Shown here in pieces: positions 8,079 to 14,700 of a stretch of 32,808 bases of DNA. Source of the DNA: Pseudescherichia sp039594205 (lineage in GTDB: Bacteria > Pseudomonadota > Gammaproteobacteria > Enterobacterales > Enterobacteriaceae). Location: assembly GCA_039594205.1 (NCBI GenBank), contig JBCNNW010000044.1:1-32808 (forward strand), in the 5' to 3' direction. The notes under the pieces were generated by a model that was not told where the DNA came from, did not search any database, and was given only the letters and a program-made list of their open reading frames with translations. The number at the start of each line of letters is the position of its first letter. Position 1 is the first letter of the stretch. The translations under genes were made by a program, and so were the position numbers.

Positions 8079-9269
8079 TTACTTGGTAATACGTCCCTGC
8101 GCATCTTTCAGCGCAGCATCCACGGTCTGGCGACCGCTGGCAGCGTTGATCACCGCCGTACGTACCGCATACCAGAAGGCAGCCATCTGCGGAACGTTAG
8201 GCATGATTTCGCCCTTCTCGGCGTTGCCCATGGTGGCGGCAATGCGAGGATCCTTCGCTAAGGTCTCCTGGAAGGATTTCAGCGCGACGGCACCCAGCGG
8301 CTTATCTTTGTTGACCGCATCCAGGCCCTGGTCGGTCAGCAGATAGTTTTCAATGAACTCTTTCGCCAGCTCTTTGTTCGGGCTGGCGGCGTTGATGCCT
8401 GCACTCAGCACGCCAACAAACGGCTTCGACGGCTTGCCTTTAAAGGTTGGCAGCAGCGTCACGCCGTAGTTCACCTTGCTCTTGTCGATGTTTGACCACG
8501 CCCATGGACCGTTGATGGTCATCGCGGTTTCGCCTTTATTAAAGGCCGCTTCGGCGATGGAGTAGTCGGTGTCCGCGTTCATCTGCTTGTTCTTGATCAG
8601 ATCAACCAGGAAGCTCAGGCCCGCTTTCGCGCCGGCGTTGTCCACCCCCACGTCCTTCACGTCATACTTGCCGTCGGCAAGTTTAAAGGCGTAACCGCCG
8701 TCGGCGGCGATCAGCGGCCAGGTGAAGTACGGCTCCTGCAGGTTGAACATCAGCGCACTCTTGCCTTTCGCCTTCAGCTCTTTATCCAGCGCCGGGATCT
8801 CTTCCCAGGTTTTTGGCGGGTTCGGCACCAGGTCTTTGTTATAGATCAGCGACAGGGCTTCGACGGAGATCGGATAGGCGATCAGCTTGCCGTTGTAGCG
8901 CACCGCGTCCCAGGTGAACGGGAAAAGCTTGTCCTGGAAAGCTTTGTCCGGGGAGATTTCGGCCAGCAGGCCCGACTGGGCATAGCCACCAAAACGGTCA
9001 TGTGCCCAAAGGATAATATCCGGGCCGTCACCGGTCGCCGCCACCTGCGGGTATTTCTCCTCCAGCTTATCCGGATGCTCAACGGTGACTTTAATCCCGG
9101 TATCTTTCTCGAATTTCTGGCCGACTTCCGCCAGGCCGTTATAGCCTTTGTCGCCGTTGATCCAGATTACCAGCTTGCCTTCTTCAATTTTGGCGAGGGC
9201 CGAGGCGGAAAACATCATCGTCGTCAGCGCGGAGAGCGCAAGGATGCGCGCGCCAGTTTTCATGTTCAT
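8079..9269 (-). CDS. malE: MalE, periplasmic maltose/maltodextrin-binding protein
   Basis: 396 residues, the E. coli precursor length. The signal peptide MNMKTGARILALSALTTMMF...SALA is cleaved after residue 26 to give KIEEGKLVIWINGDKGYNGL. Ligand-binding aromatics and acids typical of MBP are visible, including WINGDKGY, EPYFTWPLIAADGGYAF and PNVPQMAAFWYAVRTAV. It delivers maltose and maltodextrins to MalFGK2 and also presents them to the Tar chemoreceptor in E. coli. First gene of malEFG, transcribed away from malK. A palindrome cluster follows it and probably keeps its mRNA level high. Confidence 0.98.
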   Translation of the reverse strand: MNMKTGARILALSALTTMMFSASALAKIEEGKLVIWINGDKGYNGLAEVGQKFEKDTGIKVTVEHPDKLEEKYPQVAATGDGPDIILWAHDRFGGYAQSGLLAEISPDKAFQDKLFPFTWDAVRYNGKLIAYPISVEALSLIYNKDLVPNPPKTWEEIPALDKELKAKGKSALMFNLQEPYFTWPLIAADGGYAFKLADGKYDVKDVGVDNAGAKAGLSFLVDLIKNKQMNADTDYSIAEAAFNKGETAMTINGPWAWSNIDKSKVNYGVTLLPTFKGKPSKPFVGVLSAGINAASPNKELAKEFIENYLLTDQGLDAVNKDKPLGAVALKSFQETLAKDPRIAATMGNAEKGEIMPNVPQMAAFWYAVRTAVINAASGRQTVDAALKDAQGRITK

Positions 9270-9330
9270 AAATCCCGTCCTTTAGGTAGCGATAAATTGA
9301 CGACTGTCAGTCTCCCGGTTTGGCAAGCGC

Positions 9331-9345
9331 TTCTCATCCTCCCCC
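9331..9345 (-). promoter_or_regulatory. MalT box on the malE side
   Basis: On the minus strand this reads GGGGGAGGATGAGAA, containing the MalT core GGATGA inside the consensus GGGGA(T/G)GAGG-like context. It lies about 65 bases upstream of the malE start and matches the malE-proximal box of E. coli in position and sequence. MalT with maltotriose and ATP would bind here to activate malEFG. Confidence 0.75.
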
Positions 9346-9369
9346 GGCCTACGCCCTGCCGCCGCGATG

Positions 9370-9448
9370 TGTGATCTTTGTTACATAAAACAGAGTTATG
9401 CGTACCGGCGCACACAAAAGCCCGGCAATTTTTGCAGGCGACATCACG
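9370..9448. promoter_or_regulatory. Three CRP-cAMP sites between malE and malK
   Basis: Site 1 is near-consensus, TGTGATCTTTGTTACA (9370-9385). Site 2, TGCGTACCGGCGCACA (9399-9414), and site 3, TGCAGGCGACATCACG (9433-9448), have one good half each. All show the 5-6-5 spacing and stand where E. coli has its CRP cluster in the malE-malK regulatory region. There CRP repositions MalT on overlapping sites to activate both divergent promoters. Sites 2 and 3 are weaker calls. Confidence 0.72.
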
Positions 9449-9490
9449 AAAATCGCCCGCAGCCCGCAGCCCCGGTGGCAGAGCCGTGCC

Positions 9491-9540
9491 GCTCATCCTC
9501 CCGTCTCCTCCCCCATAAAAAACCGGGGGGCGGAGGATTC
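9491..9540. promoter_or_regulatory. MalT box cluster on the malK side
   Basis: Two minus-strand boxes (cores GGATGA at 9493-9498 and GGAGGA at 9506-9511) and one plus-strand box (GGGGCGGAGGATT, core 9532-9537) flank the A-rich tract CCCATAAAAAACC. This matches the clustered MalT sites that serve malK-lamB-malM in E. coli. The full gap from 9270 to 9613 holds no gene and is entirely this bidirectional control region. Confidence 0.75.
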
Positions 9541-9613
9541 GCCTGACTTATACATCACGCATAGTCACTGCAACTGAATGTTTCAGGGTTGTAACGAAGG
9601 AAGGGAGAAGGGC

Positions 9614-10723
9614 ATGGCGAGCGTGCAGCTGCGGAATGTAACGAAGGCCTGGGGCGACGTAGTGGTGTCAAAAGATATCAACCTCGACATCGAAGAGGGG
9701 GAGTTCGTGGTCTTTGTTGGCCCGTCAGGCTGCGGAAAATCGACCCTGCTGCGCATGATTGCCGGGCTGGAGACCATCACCAGCGGTGACTTAATGATTG
9801 GCGACACCCGGATGAACGAGATCCCGCCAGCGGATCGCGGCGTCGGCATGGTGTTCCAGTCCTATGCGCTCTATCCCCATCTCTCGGTGGCAGAAAATAT
9901 GTCGTTCGGCCTCAAGCTGGCTGGCGCAAAGAAAGAGACGATTAATCAGCGCGTGACCCAGGTCGCCGAGGTTTTGCAGCTGGGCCATCTGCTGGATCGT
10001 AAGCCGAAAGCGCTCTCCGGTGGCCAGCGTCAGCGCGTGGCCATTGGCCGGACGCTGGTGGCCGAGCCGCGCGTTTTCCTGCTCGACGAGCCGCTCTCGA
10101 ACCTTGATGCGGCGCTGCGCGTGCAGATGCGGATCGAGATCTCCCGCCTGCACAAGCGCCTCAGACGCACGATGATCTACGTCACCCACGATCAGGTCGA
10201 GGCAATGACCCTGGCGGACAAGATCGTGGTGCTGGACGCTGGCCGCGTAGCGCAGATTGGCAAGCCGCTGGCGCTTTATCACTACCCGGCAGATCGCTTC
10301 GTGGCGGGCTTTATTGGTTCGCCGAAGATGAACTTCCTGCCGGTAAAAGTGACCGCCACCGCCATTGAGCAGGTGCAGGTAGAGCTGCCGAACCGCCAGC
10401 AGGTCTGGCTGCCGGTAGACAGCGCCAACGTTCAGGTAGGCGCCAATATGTCACTTGGGATCCGTCCCGAGCATCTGCTGCCCAGCGACATCGCCGATGT
10501 CACGCTGGAGGGGCAGGTACAGGTTGTTGAGCAGTTAGGTCACGAAACGCAAATTCATATCCAGATCCCCGCCATCCGTCAAAACCTGGTTTACCGCCAG
10601 GGTGACGTGGTGTTGGTAGAAGAGGGTGCCACATTCGCTATCGGCTTGCCGCCGGAGCGCTGCCATCTATTCCGTGAGGATGGCAGCGCCTGTCGGAGAT
10701 TGCATCAGGAGCCTGGCGTTTAA
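9614..10723 (+). CDS. malK: MalK, ATPase subunit of the maltose ABC transporter
   Basis: Energises MalFGK2 and also holds MalT inactive when no maltose is transported. 369 residues from ATG in GGGAGAAGGGCATGGC, giving MASVQLRNVTKAWG; a Met 12 codons upstream is not the start. Visible motifs: Walker A GPSGCGKST (36-44), Q-loop FQSYALYP, signature LSGGQ (135-139), Walker B VFLLDEP (154-160), D-loop SNLD, and switch His in VTHDQ. The C-terminal regulatory OB-fold domain is complete. It lacks the Met-Pro pair that E. coli has in ELPMPNRQQ, which explains the two-residue shorter length, and has Arg for Gly in LRRTMIY. It heads malK-lamB-malM. Confidence 0.98.
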   Translation: MASVQLRNVTKAWGDVVVSKDINLDIEEGEFVVFVGPSGCGKSTLLRMIAGLETITSGDLMIGDTRMNEIPPADRGVGMVFQSYALYPHLSVAENMSFGLKLAGAKKETINQRVTQVAEVLQLGHLLDRKPKALSGGQRQRVAIGRTLVAEPRVFLLDEPLSNLDAALRVQMRIEISRLHKRLRRTMIYVTHDQVEAMTLADKIVVLDAGRVAQIGKPLALYHYPADRFVAGFIGSPKMNFLPVKVTATAIEQVQVELPNRQQVWLPVDSANVQVGANMSLGIRPEHLLPSDIADVTLEGQVQVVEQLGHETQIHIQIPAIRQNLVYRQGDVVLVEEGATFAIGLPPERCHLFREDGSACRRLHQEPGV

Positions 10724-10771
10724 GCATTCCCATTACAAAGAAAAGCAAGCAAAGCTTCAGGAGATAGAACG

Positions 10772-12088
10772 ATGATTACTCTGCGCAAACTCCCTCTGGC
10801 CGTCGCCATAGCAGCAGGCGTGATGGCTGCCCAGGCGGGTGCTGTTGATTTCAAAGGCTACGCACGTTCCGGCATCGGCTGGACCGGCAGCGGCGGCCCG
10901 CAAGAGTGTTTCCAGGCGACCGGGGCCCAAAGTAAATACCGTCTTGGTAACGAATGTGAAACCTATGCGGAGATCAAACTTGGCCAGGAAGTGTGGAAAG
11001 AGGGCGATAAGAGCTTCTACTTCGACACCAACGTAGCCTACTCCGTTTCCCAGCAGAACGACTGGGAAGCCACCAGCCCGGCCTTCCGCGAAGCCAACGT
11101 TCAGGGTAAAAACCTGATCGAGGCGCTGCCAGGCTCCACCATCTGGGCAGGTAAACGCTTCTACCAGCGTCATGACGTGCACATGATCGACTTCTACTAC
11201 TGGGATATCTCCGGCCCAGGCGCAGGTATCGAAAACATCGATCTTGGCTTCGGTAAACTCTCTCTGGCGGGCACCCGTTCGTCTGAGTCCGGCGGCTCCT
11301 CAACCTTCGCCGATCGCGATCCGATCACCGGCGATCGTACCTATGACAATATCGTGCCGAACGACGTCTTCGACGTGCGTTTAGCGGGTATGGAAGTGAA
11401 CCCGGGCGGTACCCTGGAGCTGGGCGTAGACTACGGCCACACCAACCTGCCGGATGACTACTACCTGCAGCCAAACGCCAGTAAAGATGGCTGGCTGTTC
11501 ACCGGTGAGCATGTGCAGACCATTGGCACCGGCTTCAACAAGTTCATCGTTCAGTATGCTACCGACTCCATGACCTCTAACGGTAAAGGCATTCCGCAGG
11601 GCGCTCAGCTGAATAACGACGGCCACCTGCTGCGCTTTATCGACCACGGCTCCATCTCGATGGGCGATCGCTGGGACATGATGTACGTCGGTATGTACCA
11701 GGATATCGATCTGGATAACGGCAACGGCACCCGCTGGTGGACCGTGGGCGTGCGTCCGATGTTCAAATGGACACCGATCATGAGCACCCTGCTGGAAGTT
11801 GGCTATGACAACGTGAAGTCCCAGCGTACCGACTCCACTAACGACCAGGTCAAAGTGACCCTGGCCCAGCAGTGGCAGGCAGGCGACAGCATCTGGTCCC
11901 GTCCGGCGCTGCGCGTGTTCGCCACCTATGCCAAGTGGGATGAGTCCTTCGGCTTCGCTAACAACAACAGCGACAGAAACGCGGGTTACACCGCGGGCTA
12001 CGCTTACCAGGATACCTCTGCCCGTACCTTCAGCCGCGGCGATGATGACGAGTGGACCTTCGGTGCCCAGATGGAAATCTGGTGGTAA
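10772..12088 (+). CDS. lamB: LamB, maltoporin (lambda receptor homologue)
   Basis: Trimeric 18-stranded outer-membrane channel for maltodextrins. 438 residues with a 24-residue signal peptide ending AAQAGA before VDFKGYARSGIGW. Cys46 and Cys62 correspond to the E. coli mature Cys22-Cys38 disulfide. The barrel strands and the C-terminal EWTFGAQMEIWW are strongly conserved, ending in Trp as in E. coli. Surface regions at about residues 172-198, 222-235, 268-285 and 391-422 differ from E. coli in sequence and length, and the third of these is markedly shorter. Those correspond to extracellular loops that bind phages, so lambda sensitivity is doubtful. It lies 48 bases after malK with a CAGGAGA ribosome binding site. 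Confidence 0.97.
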   Translation: MITLRKLPLAVAIAAGVMAAQAGAVDFKGYARSGIGWTGSGGPQECFQATGAQSKYRLGNECETYAEIKLGQEVWKEGDKSFYFDTNVAYSVSQQNDWEATSPAFREANVQGKNLIEALPGSTIWAGKRFYQRHDVHMIDFYYWDISGPGAGIENIDLGFGKLSLAGTRSSESGGSSTFADRDPITGDRTYDNIVPNDVFDVRLAGMEVNPGGTLELGVDYGHTNLPDDYYLQPNASKDGWLFTGEHVQTIGTGFNKFIVQYATDSMTSNGKGIPQGAQLNNDGHLLRFIDHGSISMGDRWDMMYVGMYQDIDLDNGNGTRWWTVGVRPMFKWTPIMSTLLEVGYDNVKSQRTDSTNDQVKVTLAQQWQAGDSIWSRPALRVFATYAKWDESFGFANNNSDRNAGYTAGYAYQDTSARTFSRGDDDEWTFGAQMEIWW

Positions 12089-12115
12089 GAGAGCGTTGAT
12101 GTAATGCAGTACCAG

Positions 12116-12135
12116 AGAGGGGCTTCGGCCCCTCT
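12116..12135 (+). terminator. Hairpin between lamB and malM
   Basis: AGAGGGGC (12116-12123), loop TTCG, GCCCCTCT (12128-12135), followed by only a short TATA-type tail. It is a perfect 8-bp stem with a very stable UUCG loop. Without a U-run it probably acts as a partial terminator or 3' stabiliser that gives more lamB than malM product. Confidence 0.7.
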
Positions 12136-12214
12136 TATACCAGTAAGCGATCTATCCTGACGCGGCGCGCTATTGCCTGGCCACCGTCCCGTCATCTCTA
12201 CAGAGGTCACCATA

Positions 12215-13171
12215 ATGAAAATGAAAAAAACGCTTCTCGCGCTCTGCCTTGGTGCAGGGCTGCTCGCCTGCGTACCCGCAGTCAGCTTCGCCGACGTGAA
12301 CCTGGTTCCGCAGGATACCTCAGCCGCGCCAGCCATCCCGACAGGGACGCTCCAGCAGCTGGCCTGGACCCCGGTTGCTAATTCACAAACCCAAACCACC
12401 AATTTGGCGACGGCAGGGCAAACCCTGAACGTGCCGGGCATCACCCGTAAAGTGGCCGCCTACAGCGTGCCGGCCAACATCGGTGAGTTAACCCTTACCC
12501 TGACCAGCGTCGCGGATAAGCAAAAATCGATCTTTGCCCCCAACGTGCTGGTGCTCGATCAAAACCTGACCCCCGCCGCGTGGTTCCCGAGCAGCTACTT
12601 TACCTATCAGGAGCCGGGCGTAATGTCTGCCGACCGTCTTGAGGGGATCATTAAGCTGACGCCGGCGCTGGGCCAGCAAAAGATCTACCTGCTGGTCTTC
12701 ACCACCCCGGAAGATTTGCAGCGCACCACCACCATGATCAACCCGGCGAAGGCCTACGCGAAAGGCGTGGGTAACGCGGTACCGGATATTCCGGATCCGC
12801 AGGCGCGCCATACCCCAGACGGTACGGTGAAACTCAAAGTCAGCACTAACTCTGCCTCCAGCATTCTGGTCGGCCCGATCTTTGGCTCTTCCGGCCATGC
12901 CTCAGTAACCGTAGGCAATACCGCGGCACCGGCAACGGCTTATAGCGCCCCGGCGGCCGCACCTGCTCCGGCAGCCGCGCCTGCGCAAGCCCCGGCAGCC
13001 AAGCATGAACCGGTGCTGAACGATACGGAAAACTACTTTAACCAGGGTATTAAACAGGCCGTTGCCAGCGGCAATATCGATAAGGCGCTGAAACTATTGA
13101 ACGAGGCTGAAAGCCTGGGCTCCACCTCTGCCCGCGCTACGTTTATCAGCAGTGTAAAAGGCAAGGGGTGA
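12215..13171 (+). CDS. malM: MalM, periplasmic protein of the maltose operon
   Basis: 318 residues from ATG at a conserved MKMKKTLLAL start; the upstream in-frame ATG would add 14 residues without homology. E. coli MalM has 306; the extra length lies in an Ala/Pro-rich linker at about residues 236-264 that joins the beta-rich N-terminal domain to a C-terminal helical repeat-like domain (YFNQGIKQAVASGNIDKALKLLNEAE). Function is unknown, beyond co-regulation with maltose uptake. The signal region carries GLLAC with Cys19, lipobox-like, where E. coli has Ser; a conventional cleavage after SFA is also possible. Third gene of malK-lamB-malM, followed by a good terminator. Confidence 0.95.
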   Translation: MKMKKTLLALCLGAGLLACVPAVSFADVNLVPQDTSAAPAIPTGTLQQLAWTPVANSQTQTTNLATAGQTLNVPGITRKVAAYSVPANIGELTLTLTSVADKQKSIFAPNVLVLDQNLTPAAWFPSSYFTYQEPGVMSADRLEGIIKLTPALGQQKIYLLVFTTPEDLQRTTTMINPAKAYAKGVGNAVPDIPDPQARHTPDGTVKLKVSTNSASSILVGPIFGSSGHASVTVGNTAAPATAYSAPAAAPAPAAAPAQAPAAKHEPVLNDTENYFNQGIKQAVASGNIDKALKLLNEAESLGSTSARATFISSVKGKG

Positions 13172-13203
13172 TCGTCTCCCCACAATGCTGATTTTGTCCG
13201 CTT

Positions 13204-13231
13204 GGTGCACCTTCACCGGTGCACCCTTTTT
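13204..13231 (+). terminator. Rho-independent terminator of malK-lamB-malM
   Basis: GGTGCACC (13204-13211), loop TTCACC, GGTGCACC (13218-13225), then CTTTTTC. The arm is itself palindromic. It lies 33 bases after the malM stop and ends the operon. E. coli yjbI, found downstream of malM there, is absent. Confidence 0.9.
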
Positions 13232-13288
13232 CCCGATCCGCCTGTTCTGCGATACACTGTTGCTACGTTATGTACCGGAGAGTAAGGC

Positions 13289-13795
13289 ATGCCACACCCT
13301 GCGCTAACGCAGCTGCGCGCGCTGCGCTATTTTGACGCCATCCCCGCACTTGAACCGCACCTGCTAGACTGGCTGCTGCTGGAAGACTCAATGACCAAGC
13401 GTTTTGAGCAGCAGGGTTGCCAGGTGAGCGTTACGCTCATCAGAGAGGCGTTCGTCACCGCCGATGAGGTGCCGGAAGAGCGCGATCTGCTGCCTGAGGC
13501 GTCACGCTACTGGCTGCGGGAGATCCTGCTCTGTGCCGATGGTGAACCCTGGCTGGCCGGGCGCACCGTGGTGCCGGAGTCGACCCTGAGCGGCCCGGAG
13601 CTGGCGCTGCAGCGGCTGGGCAATACGCCGCTGGGGCGCTACCTCTTTACCTCGTCTACCCTGACCCGCGATTTTATTGAAATAGGCCGTCACGCCGCGC
13701 TCTGGGGACGCCGCTCCCGGCTGCGCCTCGGCGGTAAACCACTGCTGCTGACAGAGCTTTTTTTACCTGCATCGCCGCTGTATCGAGAGGAGTAA
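13289..13795 (+). CDS. ubiC: Chorismate lyase (chorismate pyruvate-lyase)
   Basis: Converts chorismate to 4-hydroxybenzoate and pyruvate, the first committed step of ubiquinone synthesis in the cytoplasm. 168 residues against 165 in E. coli, with three extra at the C-terminus (REE). The catalytic Arg77 in SRYWLREILL and Glu156 in LLLTELFLPASPLY are present, as are GEPWLAGRTVVP and FIEIGR. ATG follows CGGAGAGTAAGGC. Its stop is two bases from the ubiA start, so the two are transcribed and probably translated together. Confidence 0.97.
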   Translation: MPHPALTQLRALRYFDAIPALEPHLLDWLLLEDSMTKRFEQQGCQVSVTLIREAFVTADEVPEERDLLPEASRYWLREILLCADGEPWLAGRTVVPESTLSGPELALQRLGNTPLGRYLFTSSTLTRDFIEIGRHAALWGRRSRLRLGGKPLLLTELFLPASPLYREE

Positions 13796-13797
13796 TC

Positions 13798-14667
13798 ATG
13801 GAGTTGAGTCTTACGCGGAATAAGCTGCTGGCTTACCACCGCCTCATGCGCACGGACAAGCCGATTGGCGCGCTGCTGCTGCTATGGCCCACCCTGTGGG
13901 CGCTGTGGGTCGTCACACCGGGCGTGCCGCCGCTGGGAATTCTGGTGGTGTTTATCGCCGGGGTCTGGCTGATGCGCGCCGCAGGCTGCGTGGTGAACGA
14001 CTATGCCGATCGCAAATTTGACGGCCACGTGAAGCGCACGGCCAACCGGCCGCTGCCCAGCGGCGCGGTGAGCGAGAAAGAGGCACGTAATCTGTTTATC
14101 GTGCTGGTGCTGCTGGCGTTTGTGCTGGTACTGACCCTGAATCTGATGACCATCCTGCTGTCGGTAGCGGCGCTGGCGCTGGCCTGGACCTACCCCTTTA
14201 TGAAGCGCTATACCCACCTGCCGCAGGTGGTGCTGGGAGCGGCTTTTGGCTGGTCGATTCCGATGGCTTTTGCCGCCGTGAGCGAGTCGGTTCCGCTGAG
14301 CTGCTGGCTGATGTTCCTCGCCAACATCCTGTGGGCAGTGGCCTATGATACGCTCTATGCGATGGTGGATCGGGACGACGACGTCAAGATTGGCATTAAA
14401 TCGACGGCCATACTATTTGGCCGTCACGATAAGCTGATCGTCGGGATTCTACAGGTACTGGTGCTGGCGCTGATGGCGACGGTGGGCTGGCTGAACGGGC
14501 TGGGCTGGGCGTTCTATGCCTCTGTTGCGGTCGCGGGCGCGCTGTTTATCTGGCAGCAAAAGCTGGTTGTGCATCGCGATCGCGACGCCTGCTTTAAGGC
14601 CTTCCTGAACAATAACTACGTGGGCCTGGCGCTGTTTGTTGGGCTGGCTGTCAGTTACCTGCCATAA
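13798..14667 (+). CDS. ubiA: 4-hydroxybenzoate octaprenyltransferase
   Basis: Inner-membrane enzyme that prenylates 4-hydroxybenzoate in the second step of ubiquinone synthesis. 289 residues against 290 in E. coli. The two Asp-rich Mg-diphosphate motifs are present: NDYADRKFDGHV near residue 67 and DTLYAMVDRDDD near residue 184, with several hydrophobic membrane helices around them. It shares an operon with ubiC, which supplies its substrate. A strong bidirectional terminator follows. Confidence 0.98.
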   Translation: MELSLTRNKLLAYHRLMRTDKPIGALLLLWPTLWALWVVTPGVPPLGILVVFIAGVWLMRAAGCVVNDYADRKFDGHVKRTANRPLPSGAVSEKEARNLFIVLVLLAFVLVLTLNLMTILLSVAALALAWTYPFMKRYTHLPQVVLGAAFGWSIPMAFAAVSESVPLSCWLMFLANILWAVAYDTLYAMVDRDDDVKIGIKSTAILFGRHDKLIVGILQVLVLALMATVGWLNGLGWAFYASVAVAGALFIWQQKLVVHRDRDACFKAFLNNNYVGLALFVGLAVSYLP

Positions 14668-14696
14668 AAAAGAGGCCCGGCAAGTTGCCGGGCCTC
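14665..14696. terminator. Bidirectional terminator between ubiA and plsB
   Basis: GAGGCCCGGC (14672-14681) pairs with GCCGGGCCTC (14687-14696) around AAGTT. An A-run precedes it, giving a U-run for leftward plsB transcripts. The stem is directly between two convergent stops, so it can also end rightward ubiCA transcription. Confidence 0.87.
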
Positions 14697-14700
14697 ACTA

